A stretch of 64,000 nucleotides of DNA from JTS-RE9 sp964649195 (GTDB lineage Bacteria > Planctomycetota > Phycisphaerae > Phycisphaerales > Phycisphaeraceae). The notes under the pieces were generated by a model that saw nothing but the letters and a program-made list of their open reading frames with translations, had not been told where the DNA came from and ran no database searches. Positions 17,593-26,843 of this stretch are shown here, piece after piece. A program made the position numbers and the translations under genes. Position 1 is the stretch's first letter; the number at the start of each line of letters is the position of its first letter. The stretch lies in assembly GCA_964649195.1 (NCBI GenBank), contig CAZYPK010000007.1, forward strand, positions 4,617-68,616, read 5' to 3'.

Positions 17593-19113
17593 ATGATCGT
17601 GCATCGAATACCCCGCCACAAGACCGCAATCGGCCGCAGCACCCTCTCTCGACCCCTCCGCCTTGCTCTGGAGGCTCAACTTCTCCAGCCCCAGGAGATC
17701 GTATTCGACTATGGGTGCGGACGCGGCGATGACGTGCAGTACCTGAGGAGCATGGGCATCGCCGCTAACGGCTGGGACCCGCATCACCGACCGTCTGCTC
17801 GTCGCGAGCCAGCAGATGTCGTAAACCTCGGCTACGTGGTCAACGTGATTGAAGACCCGGAAGAGCGCGCAGAAGCTTTACAGTTGGCGTGGGACCTTAC
17901 CAAAGGTGTACTCGTTGTGGCTGCCCGACTGAGCCACGAGATCAAACAGCTGGCCGAAGGTGGCGACACTTTCGAAGATGGCACCATCACGAGCCGAAGC
18001 ACCTTTCAGAAGTTTTTCGCTCAATCTGAGTTGCAATCCTGGATCGACGAGACTTTGCCCCAAGACGCGACTCCTGCATTACCCGCTGCGTCAGGAGTGT
18101 ACTTCGTCTTTCGAGACCCGATGCGTCGCCAGGCATTCGTCGCGAGTAGGTTCGTCCGTCGCCGAACAGCACCAACGGTCCGCAAGAGTGATCTGCAGTT
18201 CGAACAGCATCGAGTGCTGCTTGAGCCACTAATGGCGTTCGTCTCAGAAAATGGCAGGCTGCCCGCAGGTACGGAGGCTGTGAACTTTTCTGATCTGGTC
18301 GAGGCCCTCGGATCGCTAAAGCGGGCGATGGTAATCGTACGGCGCGTAACCGGTTCAGAGCAGTGGAACCAAGGCCGGTCCGCACGAAGGGAAGAACTGC
18401 TCCTGTGGCTCGCACTAAGCCGTTTCAGCGAAGCAAGGACACAGCAACCATCCAGCGGTCGCCGCAGCAGGCGGCGGATCGGTCGCCCGAAATTCGGCGA
18501 GTTGCCTGAGAATCTAAGACACGACGTTCGCAACTTTTTCGGCACCTATGCGCAGGCTTGTGATGAAGGTGACAAGCTTCTATTCGCTGCCGGCGACCGC
18601 GATCAGCTCGAAGCCGCCGTGGAAGCGTCCTCAGTCGGAAAAAAACTTCCGGGAGCGCTTTACATCCATGCTGACGCACTCGACCAATTGCCGCTGATCT
18701 TACGGGTGTACGAAGGGTGCGCCCGCAGCTACCTCGGCAGCATCGATGACGCAAACATTATCAAGCTCAACCGCTTCGACCCGAAAGTGTCGTATCTAAG
18801 TTATCCCGCGTTCGACCGGGAAGCACACCCGGCTCTGGCGTGGTCGATGCGCGTGGCGATGGGGTACTGCGATGTGAAGACTCGTGATTTTCGTGACTCC
18901 CTGAATCCTCCGGTGCTGCATCGAAAAGAGACCCTTATCGCTCAGCATAATGAAAGGTATGAAAAGTATCGTCGCTTGACGCTCCAAGAGGAGAAGGCCG
19001 GATTACTCGAAGACAGCAACACGATCGGAACTCGGGATGGATGGAATGAACGTCTTGCTAATCGTGGATACCAAATACGTGGCCACAAACTAAGCAAAAC
19101 CCGGAATAAGTAG
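17593..19113 (+). CDS. DNA phosphorothioation-associated putative methyltransferase
   Basis: A 506-aa protein matching the family known from dnd clusters (TIGR04096-type). The N-terminus HRIPRHKTAIGRSTLSRPLR is characteristic. The SAM site is VFDYGCGRGDD (residues 38-48), followed by NGWDPHHRP and VVNLGYVVNVIED. The C-terminal two thirds are unique to the family, with a Zn-free helical region. The target of methylation is not established. It is transcribed alone, away from the HTH/GIY-YIG/GHKL operon. A decayed relative lies behind dndE. Confidence 0.85.
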   Translation: MIVHRIPRHKTAIGRSTLSRPLRLALEAQLLQPQEIVFDYGCGRGDDVQYLRSMGIAANGWDPHHRPSARREPADVVNLGYVVNVIEDPEERAEALQLAWDLTKGVLVVAARLSHEIKQLAEGGDTFEDGTITSRSTFQKFFAQSELQSWIDETLPQDATPALPAASGVYFVFRDPMRRQAFVASRFVRRRTAPTVRKSDLQFEQHRVLLEPLMAFVSENGRLPAGTEAVNFSDLVEALGSLKRAMVIVRRVTGSEQWNQGRSARREELLLWLALSRFSEARTQQPSSGRRSRRRIGRPKFGELPENLRHDVRNFFGTYAQACDEGDKLLFAAGDRDQLEAAVEASSVGKKLPGALYIHADALDQLPLILRVYEGCARSYLGSIDDANIIKLNRFDPKVSYLSYPAFDREAHPALAWSMRVAMGYCDVKTRDFRDSLNPPVLHRKETLIAQHNERYEKYRRLTLQEEKAGLLEDSNTIGTRDGWNERLANRGYQIRGHKLSKTRNK

Positions 19114-19243
19114 CAGAACCGCCCACCGGCGAATGAATATCTCCGCTGCGAGTGCCTTGCGCTCGCACCTCCATTACTGCCGTTGAACCATGCACATATC
19201 TACTAGCAATTTATCATGCTAATTGATCGATTTGAGAATCGAC

Positions 19244-19771
19244 TCAATGCGCAAGGAAGACGGCGCCGAAGTTGGCGGCATGGAGGTCAAGCTTCTCTTT
19301 GAAACGCATGAGAAAGAAATCGAGGCTCTTCGGCGGCTCCTCAAACCATTCTTCCTCCAACACTTGAATCCCGCCCGCAGCGTAAGAATTCATACGTTCA
19401 GCCCCTTCTGGCTTTAAGTACGATGGCGAACGTGGATCGAGTATTTTCCCAACGGCCTCCTGGACTCGCAATTTGTGGGTAGCATCAACAGCACCGCTAC
19501 GGATGATAATCCGTTCTTTACGCAGCTCCGCCGCCAGCAATAATGCAAGAATACTTTCAGTGCGGTCGCGATAGCCTCCAGCACCCGCACCGGGAAAGTT
19601 GTCGATGAACACCTTTCCGTCTTTGTCAGTCATCTGCCGTTCCCGGGCAGTCATTACCCCCGCGACAAAACTGAAATAGTACTTATCGAACAAAGGGGTC
19701 TTGCTCGTGTCACCGAGTTCGACATCGACACCTTTAAAAAACTTGCGAGCATCATCGTGTAGACGAAACAT
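19244..19771 (-). CDS. Hypothetical protein, last gene of the ATPase/helicase operon
   Basis: A 175-aa protein of unknown family. Charged blocks are MFRLHDDARKFFKGVDVELG, FSFVAGVMTARERQM and SLDFFLMRFKEKLDLH. AGGAG lies six bases before the ATG and the SMC-like ATPase gene ends nine bases upstream, so it is surely co-transcribed. Its size and partner suggest a small subunit for the ATPase, in the way DndE accompanies DndD, but I see no sequence match to DndE strong enough to claim it. Confidence 0.6.
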   Translation of the reverse strand: MFRLHDDARKFFKGVDVELGDTSKTPLFDKYYFSFVAGVMTARERQMTDKDGKVFIDNFPGAGAGGYRDRTESILALLLAAELRKERIIIRSGAVDATHKLRVQEAVGKILDPRSPSYLKPEGAERMNSYAAGGIQVLEEEWFEEPPKSLDFFLMRFKEKLDLHAANFGAVFLAH

Positions 19772-19780
19772 CGGTAGCTC

Positions 19781-21847
19781 CTAGATTGCGGCATGTTTCT
19801 CATACTTGGAGTCGTCCTGAAACGCGTTGAAGAATGCCTCCCCACGCACAAGTCTTGCGTCCGCGCTCACTCGCACGTCGTCGGTCGCCAATCCGGCCGC
19901 ATCAAGAGAGCGCATCAGTCGCTCGTTGGTCGACCGGAAGAGCGTCAGGTATTGCAGGTCGCCACCACTACCCTCGATGAGCGCTTTGATAAACGGTCCA
20001 CGCTCAGGCGAAATAGTGAACGCGATGAATTGGCCGACCATCCGGGGCAACGACCGACCAATTTCACCTCGAATGTGCTGGTCCACTGCGGCAGCGGGCG
20101 TGTCAACGATTAGTGGCAAGCCGAAGCGGCTGCCATTGCTTAAGCGCGTTAGAAAAGAGTATGCGACAGTTAGGGTTTCGCCGACACTCGCACCACCTCG
20201 GTTTAGTAACTTCAGCGATCGGCCGACCGACGCCAAGCGGACCCGATTGTCTGGCATGAGCTCGTCGAGGGAAGCGTTTACATCACGGGTCAAAGATTCG
20301 CCGAGCCGATCCCGAGCGAGTCGGCGGACCTTGTCGAGGAGTTCGTCGAGAGCACGTTGCTTTTCACTCAGTTCTACCGTGCCAGTTTGTGCCGCGAGGA
20401 TCGACTTTTGACGACTTAATTCTCTATCGGTCTCAGGAATGTTATTCCAAACCCGCGGTCTGTCCGTTTGATTCGGGCGGTCAAATCGATCGAGCTTTAT
20501 TGCCAGTTCACGCTGGAGTTGCTGAATCGCCTCAAGGCGCTCACGAGTTCGTTTAATTTCCGGGTTCTCATTTGCCGCCTCGTCTTGCACCCGCTGGTAA
20601 GCCTCTTCGGCGCGACCGAGCTTTTCTAGGCACTGGTCAAGCTCGACAGCGAGGCGGCGCATGTTCGTATCGCTGCCTTCGGGAAACTCACCAACCTTTT
20701 GAGCCACGTCCTGCTTGATTCGGTCTAGTAGAACAACAGCATCCGAGCCGAGGTAACGCTCCGACTCGCTACGGATGTGTTCACGATGGTGCGGTTCCAG
20801 TTTTGTGCCACAAATGCACTTCTCCGCATTATCCGCTATCTCACGGAACCACTCACGCGACGATTTCTCCGGCAGCTTGACCTCGTCGAATCCCCGCCTT
20901 ATTTCCAGCATTACTCGAGCGAACGCGGGTGAGAGCTGGTGCGGATCTCTAGCTGCGTCAAGAAGATCGGCGCGTACCTTTTTGAGGTGTGATTCGCAGG
21001 CATTTTTGTCCTTCAATGCGGCATCTTGGCGATCTCGGTACTCGGCCTGCTGCCTCACGGCCTCCCGAGCTTGATTTATTAGTTCGAGCTCTTCATGTTT
21101 AAGTTGCTTACCTTCTTCTTCGAGTTTCGTAAATTCGGATTTCAGATCAAATAGTCTCGACTCGATCTCGGCTACATATGTTTTCTTCCTCTCTATTCCT
21201 TGCCACGTTTGAGTTGCGCCTGCGCCTCCTTCCCTCTGCTTCTGAACTTTGGAATCTAGATAACGCTTTCCCCACATTTGCATGGCGGAGAACGCATTTA
21301 GTTGGAACATCGCGTCGACTGCTTCACCAGCATTTTGTTTTGCCGCGTCTGTCAGCTCAGCAGCCAATTCGCCGTCAAACACAAAGAATCGAACGAAATT
21401 TGCATTCAAGAAGGGTTCTAGTGTGCGTGGGGGTTTGAAACCAATATCCTCGCCGGTTGGCCCGGTGGTGAATAAGTCAACTTCGTTCCTATCAAAGTAG
21501 AATTTCAGCCGAAATGACCACCGTTTCCCTTGGGCAAGTAAATCGACTACAAACTCGCCCGTATCACCTCCACCAGCCTTTCGTAATTCTCCGATCGGAT
21601 AATTGGCCCAATCACGGCCGTCCGGACTTCTACCGCAAAGAGATGCTCGTAGTAGCTGGAGCGTGGTAGTCTTGCCCGTGCCGTTGGGCATTTGTAGAAG
21701 TGTGACGCGGTGAGTACCGCCACCAGGCTTACGGAAGTCGACCGCATAGTCAGGACACCGAAGCCCACTCGAAGACCACCCTAGTAGCCGTACCTCGTGC
21801 TGATCATCCATCCCATCCCTACCTTGGTTCATCGCGACGTTACTCAT
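19781..21847 (-). CDS. Rad50/SMC-like ATPase, Dnd restriction-arm candidate
   Basis: A 688-aa P-loop ATPase. Walker A is MPNGTGKTTTL near residue 55. Two coiled-coil arms (about 200-340 and 400-520) flank a CICG motif near residue 345 that resembles half of a Rad50 zinc hook. A Walker B-like LPLIVDTPAAAVD lies near 585. It is unlike DndD in detail, so it is a second, separate SMC-like enzyme in the island. The ATG at 21847 has GGAG seven bases upstream and overlaps the preceding stop (ATGA). SMC-like ATPases also appear in phosphorothioation-dependent restriction sets, so it may sense or act on unmodified DNA. Confidence 0.75.
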   Translation of the reverse strand: MSNVAMNQGRDGMDDQHEVRLLGWSSSGLRCPDYAVDFRKPGGGTHRVTLLQMPNGTGKTTTLQLLRASLCGRSPDGRDWANYPIGELRKAGGGDTGEFVVDLLAQGKRWSFRLKFYFDRNEVDLFTTGPTGEDIGFKPPRTLEPFLNANFVRFFVFDGELAAELTDAAKQNAGEAVDAMFQLNAFSAMQMWGKRYLDSKVQKQREGGAGATQTWQGIERKKTYVAEIESRLFDLKSEFTKLEEEGKQLKHEELELINQAREAVRQQAEYRDRQDAALKDKNACESHLKKVRADLLDAARDPHQLSPAFARVMLEIRRGFDEVKLPEKSSREWFREIADNAEKCICGTKLEPHHREHIRSESERYLGSDAVVLLDRIKQDVAQKVGEFPEGSDTNMRRLAVELDQCLEKLGRAEEAYQRVQDEAANENPEIKRTRERLEAIQQLQRELAIKLDRFDRPNQTDRPRVWNNIPETDRELSRQKSILAAQTGTVELSEKQRALDELLDKVRRLARDRLGESLTRDVNASLDELMPDNRVRLASVGRSLKLLNRGGASVGETLTVAYSFLTRLSNGSRFGLPLIVDTPAAAVDQHIRGEIGRSLPRMVGQFIAFTISPERGPFIKALIEGSGGDLQYLTLFRSTNERLMRSLDAAGLATDDVRVSADARLVRGEAFFNAFQDDSKYEKHAAI

Positions 21848-22143
21848 TTGTCCACTCCATTGTCGCCGTTCCACAACCCATCATCAGAGTCTGCAGATGC
21901 CGACTCGCTGCCAGGCGTCCACATCCGGTCGAATACACGCTCCAACTCTTGAAACGCCCTGTCGCGTACCGCAGCAGTCTCCGGTTCGAGTTGCACATTG
22001 CCTTCGAGAACCTCTGAGTACCAGGAGGCAATTAACTCGCCCACCTCGTCGGGCTGGTCGCTCATTCCCACAACTTCGCGGATCGCCGCTGCCACGACCT
22101 CGCGTGGAGTGTTGTCAGGCCGATGTTGGGAGTTCTCACTCAT
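21844..22143 (-). CDS. Small acidic hypothetical protein
   Basis: A 99-aa acidic protein between the helicase and the SMC-like ATPase. It has a helical core (REVVAAAIREVVG, GELIASWYSEVLEG) and an Asp/Ser-rich C-terminus. The second ATG at 22143 is favoured over 22158 because GGAG then sits five bases upstream. Its stop overlaps the ATPase start and the helicase ends 21 bases before it. No family recognised; it looks like a small subunit or adaptor. Confidence 0.6.
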   Translation of the reverse strand: MSENSQHRPDNTPREVVAAAIREVVGMSDQPDEVGELIASWYSEVLEGNVQLEPETAAVRDRAFQELERVFDRMWTPGSESASADSDDGLWNGDNGVDK

Positions 22144-22164
22144 CATTGCTCCAATCATTTATCG

Positions 22165-24195
22165 TTATTGGCTCGCGTTGCCAGGATGCTCCTGTGGCCG
22201 TACTTTGGCAACTTCGAGCAGCCAATCCCGTCGCTCTTCATCAGCAGTAGGTGCCTTTCCCTGGTCATGGAGACGAATGAAGTCGACAACCGTGGCTCGT
22301 TTTTGTGGATTATTGGGGTCCCGCCGCAAACAGCGACCGATTCGCTGGATCGTCTCCAACCTGGCCCGGTCTGCGGATAACGGCATAACCGTTCGGATCG
22401 ACTGCACGTCAATGCCTTCACTCAATCGGTGACAGGCTAGCAAGCAGTCTAGCTCTCCTCTTGAAAACCGGACCAAGTGTGCCTTATCGTCGCCCTCGAA
22501 ATACGTGTGGAACCGCCGAGTGCGATCAAAAACAAGCGGTGTAACGTGCTGGGCGTACTCAGTGTCCGCCACGAAGATTATCGAGCGATCTAGCAGGTCG
22601 CCCCGCGCATGGAGCAGGTCTCTCAGGAGTGGCAGCTTTGTTGGGGAGCTCTTGTAGACCGCTGCAAGCCTTGTCCAGACCTCTTCCTCTGTCATGGGGC
22701 GGCCTTCAGCTGCACGAGCGGCTTGCTGCTTAAAGACTGCTTGCACACGTTCACGATCGTCATCTGACGCGGTCCATTCGACCGGAACATAATCGAACGG
22801 AGCGAGGATGCCTCGGCGGATAGCGTCTTCCAGACCGAACCGGAAAACAACATCGCCAATGTGACGCGAGACGAAATCATTACCTTCCGCGTCGTATTCA
22901 CGATCAGGAGTCGCGCTCAGACCCAATCGCCACTCGACATCGTCTACCGCGCCATCAAGATTACGACGGTTGCTCTCGCTGCCAAGCTTATGCACCTCAT
23001 CATGGATCACAAATAGGCGGCGACGATCCTCGGCCGACAGTCCTCGAAGGACAGGCGCAAGCTGTCCGCGAGCGCAGAGCAAGATCCGCTTGCGAGGACG
23101 AGTTACAAAGTAGTGCGAGGCGTCGTGACCACCGTACCGCCGGCCAAATCCGAATCCGAGGTCGACTGCAAGAGGTCCGAGTTCGCGAGCCCACTGGTCG
23201 AGCAGATCTGTGCCGTATGTGCTGACCACAATGCTCTCAACCTCACCAATGGCGACGAGGTGGCGACATAGGTACAGCGCAGTGCGAGTTTTTCCTGTAC
23301 CGGTGGCCATCTCCAAGATGCCGCGCCGCGCCGCAAGGAATTGTTCGATTGCCTCGCGTTGGTGCTCCCACAGACTCCGCATATCGTCCAAAGCGAGGCT
23401 TGGTTTGGTACCGCGAACGGCAGCATCGGGGGAATACCGTTCTGACCATTCTTTTACCCTAGCAAGCGCCGTCTCTGAAAGTGGCACTACCTCGACATAC
23501 TCCGCCTCCTCACCGTTCCATGTACGGTCAAACTCTTGCATCTTGTCTTCAACACGCGCCGCGTCGATCGCATGCCAAGAGCGAAAAACGTCGATTGATT
23601 CGAAATTACGACGATGGCCACCATCCGTCTCATTGGCGCTCCCGGTGAAAGCGACGCTCCATCCGCCGGGGAATTCGAACACCCCAAACTTTGGGTGGTA
23701 TAAATCCGCACCGTCAACGTGCCGGGCAAATGCGAATCGTAACTCCAATCTGCCGATGGCGATCAGATAGGCCATCAGACGACGTGGACGATCAGGGTCA
23801 TTGTCGCTGTCGCCTTCGGAGAGTTGCAGTGCGTCTATGAGTATCGTCTCCGCAAGCCGCGCCAACGTGGCTTTGCGATCTGTCGTGGTGTCCACCTCGC
23901 GCAGTGCAGCTAGATCTTCTTTCCCCAGAACTGGCGCGATGAGAAGCTGAATGGTCACCAACACGTTCGATGGATCACTTTCGCGGACCAGTGCCGGCAG
24001 TGCGGACGCCCATGCTCGCAGCGCACTGCTTGAGAAGAACGAAGCCGCACGGCGGTACCTGGTGCAGGATGCCAGGCAAGGACCAAAAAAATCACGGCCC
24101 AAGTCGTCGCGCCCGGAACGGTAGCTTGCCGAGAGCTGAGCTAACGACGACGGCACTTCGCGTCTGACTATTGATGGTTCTTGTTCCGGACTCAT
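22165..24195 (-). CDS. PLD-domain SF2 helicase, Dnd-system restriction enzyme type
   Basis: A 676-aa two-domain protein. The N-terminus is phospholipase D-like: HPKFGVFEF (HxK at 167-169) and FTGSANETDGG. An SF2 helicase follows with Walker A ATGTGKT (297-303), DEVH (399-402), a LGLSATP block, and motif VI QRIGRCLRR near the C-terminus. This layout matches the family annotated as DNA phosphorothioation system restriction enzyme (TIGR04095-type). It probably attacks DNA lacking the sulfur mark. The ATG at 24195 is chosen where homology begins. It heads a four-gene minus-strand operon. Confidence 0.85.
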   Translation of the reverse strand: MSPEQEPSIVRREVPSSLAQLSASYRSGRDDLGRDFFGPCLASCTRYRRAASFFSSSALRAWASALPALVRESDPSNVLVTIQLLIAPVLGKEDLAALREVDTTTDRKATLARLAETILIDALQLSEGDSDNDPDRPRRLMAYLIAIGRLELRFAFARHVDGADLYHPKFGVFEFPGGWSVAFTGSANETDGGHRRNFESIDVFRSWHAIDAARVEDKMQEFDRTWNGEEAEYVEVVPLSETALARVKEWSERYSPDAAVRGTKPSLALDDMRSLWEHQREAIEQFLAARRGILEMATGTGKTRTALYLCRHLVAIGEVESIVVSTYGTDLLDQWARELGPLAVDLGFGFGRRYGGHDASHYFVTRPRKRILLCARGQLAPVLRGLSAEDRRRLFVIHDEVHKLGSESNRRNLDGAVDDVEWRLGLSATPDREYDAEGNDFVSRHIGDVVFRFGLEDAIRRGILAPFDYVPVEWTASDDDRERVQAVFKQQAARAAEGRPMTEEEVWTRLAAVYKSSPTKLPLLRDLLHARGDLLDRSIIFVADTEYAQHVTPLVFDRTRRFHTYFEGDDKAHLVRFSRGELDCLLACHRLSEGIDVQSIRTVMPLSADRARLETIQRIGRCLRRDPNNPQKRATVVDFIRLHDQGKAPTADEERRDWLLEVAKVRPQEHPGNASQ

Positions 24196-24409
24196 GCCAC
24201 ATTCCAGTCGAATTCTGTCACCTGACAGCCTAGCGTGATTTGGAATTGGGGCGAAGTGGCCCCCGGTTTCAAGCTGACACATCAACATCTCATCAATTGC
24301 TTAGATCGTCAAACCGGCGGCTATCGAAAAGCTATCTTCCGCTGGCGAAGCCCGCTACATCATCGTCCATTGCGATGGCATCGAGCAATGACCTGTGGAT
24401 TACGCTTCT

Positions 24410-25885
24410 TCAGGTGATGAACGCGCGTTCAACGCCCCGGTGCTGATTCCCGATGTACGTGGTCTCGCCGTCATGGCTTGCAACTGGTGGGACAAGCATG
24501 GCGAACTTTCTCTCTCCGGCCAAGTTGCGCCAGAGCCAATCCGTCGGAATTTCCATGCGGCTCAGGATCTCGTATGCGCGGCGATTGCCATGCGGGCTGT
24601 ACCAAGTGAACATCGAACCCCACGGCGGACGTTCGATCCTCACGGCACCGCCAGCCTGCTCGCTGAAGGTGTAGCGCGAAGCTGGTTCGTGACCTGCGAT
24701 CACTTCAACACCCGGAAGAGCTGCGGCAGCAGTCTGGACCCGGCGCATGATTTCGTTCGCGCCTACCCCCGGGAGCGGGACGCAGTCATCCTCAAGGATG
24801 AACACGCCCTCGGGGCCGCAGAACTCCATCTCTTCGCGCATCACCAGCGCGTGCGACGTTGCGCATGCGATCTCGCCTGGCGTAAGCGGGCGACCCGTGC
24901 GGCGCTTTGCGGCGGCCTCGTCGTAGGGGAAGTGCATCCTGCCAGCCTCAACATCCCGGCGATCGAAAGCGGAAAAGAAGCGCACGTATAAGCCGAGGCC
25001 GTCGATCCAATCTTTCGTGAACTGCTCGCGTCGTTCAATCGCGCGATCCAGATTGATGCAGCGCATGCGGGGCTTCGGGAGCCAGGCGCGAACTTGCCTC
25101 GGGCTGCAGATCGGCAACCGCGCTTGGGACGCCAGTGCAAGCCACGCTTTCTTGCGGTCGCTTGCAGGCTGATACTGATCAATCTCGCGGCCGTCGGGTC
25201 CACGCGCCCACGGATTGGTCACGCTCACGTTGTGCAAAACGCCGAATGGACGGGCAGCGGTGTAGCAGGCGGAACTGATGATCCAGTCGGTGCCCCAACC
25301 GATGAGCTGGGACGCGAAGGGCCGCAGGTAATCGAGGAAGGTCCGTAGCGCTTCGACCTCAAAGAGCGGGCAGGTCATCTCGACGAAGTTGGTGAGCGCC
25401 ACACCAGCGGCTGGTTCATTAACTCGCCGCCCTGAACCTCGACTGGCCATGTGTGGCCACGAGATGCGGCCCAATGGACTATGGCTCGGTGAGGCGACGG
25501 GCAGGCTGTATTCACGGGCAGTACGGACGATGCGGCCCACCGTGTCTGGGGTGATGGCCAGATCATCGTCAACCACAAACACGTAATCGAAGTCGTCGAG
25601 CAACCTGGGATTCTGATCGATCCACCAGAGCAGATTCTGGAACTTGCCACCGGCGTGGATGTCGAAGTGGTCCGCAGTCTTCTGAAGGTGCTTCGCCCAC
25701 CGGCTGTCGGGATCGCTGCCGTAGTAAACGACTGCTGTTCGGTAATTGCACTTTGTGTCATCGAGCCAGGAACGAATCGCATGACCACGATCACCGACTG
25801 AACTGAATACGAGCGTGCGCGGCAAAGCACCTCGGCGCGAGAGGATCGGTGGCAACGGCAGCAACATCTTGTCGGTGGTGATCAT
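24410..25885 (-). CDS. Fused DUF707/glycosyltransferase family 25 protein
   Basis: A 491-aa fusion. Residues about 20-260 resemble DUF707-type transferases (TAVVYYGSDPDSRW, KFQNLLWWIDQNP, FVVDDDLAI). From about residue 275 a second domain matches LPS-type family 25 glycosyltransferases (MRCINLDRAIERREQF, GEIACATSHALVMREEM, FILEDDCVPLPG). Both acidic metal-binding motifs are intact. It is the leftmost gene of the prophage operon and adjoins the dnd island. It may modify virion proteins or host surface glycans. AGGA lies just ahead of the ATG. Confidence 0.75.
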   Translation of the reverse strand: MITTDKMLLPLPPILSRRGALPRTLVFSSVGDRGHAIRSWLDDTKCNYRTAVVYYGSDPDSRWAKHLQKTADHFDIHAGGKFQNLLWWIDQNPRLLDDFDYVFVVDDDLAITPDTVGRIVRTAREYSLPVASPSHSPLGRISWPHMASRGSGRRVNEPAAGVALTNFVEMTCPLFEVEALRTFLDYLRPFASQLIGWGTDWIISSACYTAARPFGVLHNVSVTNPWARGPDGREIDQYQPASDRKKAWLALASQARLPICSPRQVRAWLPKPRMRCINLDRAIERREQFTKDWIDGLGLYVRFFSAFDRRDVEAGRMHFPYDEAAAKRRTGRPLTPGEIACATSHALVMREEMEFCGPEGVFILEDDCVPLPGVGANEIMRRVQTAAAALPGVEVIAGHEPASRYTFSEQAGGAVRIERPPWGSMFTWYSPHGNRRAYEILSRMEIPTDWLWRNLAGERKFAMLVPPVASHDGETTYIGNQHRGVERAFIT

Positions 25886-25906
25886 GCGGTCCTGCTCTTC
25901 GTTGGA

Positions 25907-26746
25907 TCAATATGAAGTACGAGTTGATGCGGCCTGGCTCATGATTAACGTAGACATTTCTGTCTGGACTATGGAACCTGAGGCGTACTTCTTCCATCTG
26001 TCGTGAAGCGCGGCGTGTGATGACCACGGCTTGACCGGTCCCGCCCAGTGGAGAATGTGCCACGGTGCGATGCGGGCGTGGTCGGTGCCGACGATGACGT
26101 TCCAGTTCGGTTCGAGGCGACCGAACTGTCCGCGCGCGTACATGGCGCAGGCGAGCTGATCGTTGACCCCCAGGTCATGGACGAAGCGTGTGACTTGGGC
26201 GACGAAGTTGCGCTCGCGAAGGCGCGCAAAGTCGAGCAACATGACGCCAGCATTGAAGCTGGGCCAGTGTGAATCGATGTGCGGCATCACCTGATCGATG
26301 TTGTCATGACGCCAGGAACTGAGGCAACGACCGACGGTGGAGAAGCCAGGGTGCTCAGAGGGACGAGCGAGGATGCCAGTCGGACCGGTGTCGCGTTCAT
26401 ACAGAGCCAGCAGATCGGCAAGGACCAGCACATCCACATCGAGATAGATCACGCGATCCACCGCTGGCTCACGAAGCAGCTCTGGCAACAGCAGCCGATC
26501 CATCGTCGCACGGGTGGTGTGGCCGCCCAGAAAGAGTCGAACCCCGTCGAGGTACCCCGTCGTGTCGATCAAGTTGATCTGCAGCTTTTCCGATGCCCAG
26601 GCTTGTGCAGACTGCACCGCTTCGGATACGTCACGCACAAGAAGGTGTGCGGTAACGGACTGCGACGCATGCGCCACGATCGAGTTGAGCAGCGTCCGAA
26701 CGTAAGGCCAATAAGAGCGATCCGCTGCAATGGCAACGTGAATCAT
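25907..26746 (-). CDS. Glycosyltransferase family 8
   Basis: A 279-aa GT8 enzyme. The N-terminus MIHVAIAADRSYWPYVRTLL is typical, and the DxD metal site is IYLDVDVLVLADL. The FNAGVMLLDF and HWAGPVKPW blocks complete the fold. GT8 enzymes move glucose or galactose from UDP-sugars. It lies 21 bases upstream of the fused DUF707/GT25 gene and is read from the same strand, as part of the phage-borne glycan cassette. The last 20 residues look degenerate but add no motif. Confidence 0.85.
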   Translation of the reverse strand: MIHVAIAADRSYWPYVRTLLNSIVAHASQSVTAHLLVRDVSEAVQSAQAWASEKLQINLIDTTGYLDGVRLFLGGHTTRATMDRLLLPELLREPAVDRVIYLDVDVLVLADLLALYERDTGPTGILARPSEHPGFSTVGRCLSSWRHDNIDQVMPHIDSHWPSFNAGVMLLDFARLRERNFVAQVTRFVHDLGVNDQLACAMYARGQFGRLEPNWNVIVGTDHARIAPWHILHWAGPVKPWSSHAALHDRWKKYASGSIVQTEMSTLIMSQAASTRTSY

Positions 26747-26843
26747 AAAATTGCCCTCTCACAGAGAACTTGGACAGCGCGAATGGGCCGCACTTGGCGG
26801 TAAAGCTCGGCGCGATCGTCGAATACTTGCAGGGTCAATGTGT

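Noticed and set aside
24196..24409. Prophage attachment site between the dnd operon and glycan genes
   Set aside because: A boundary is expected here, but no direct repeat with the integrase end could be found by eye; serine integrase cores are only 2 bases.
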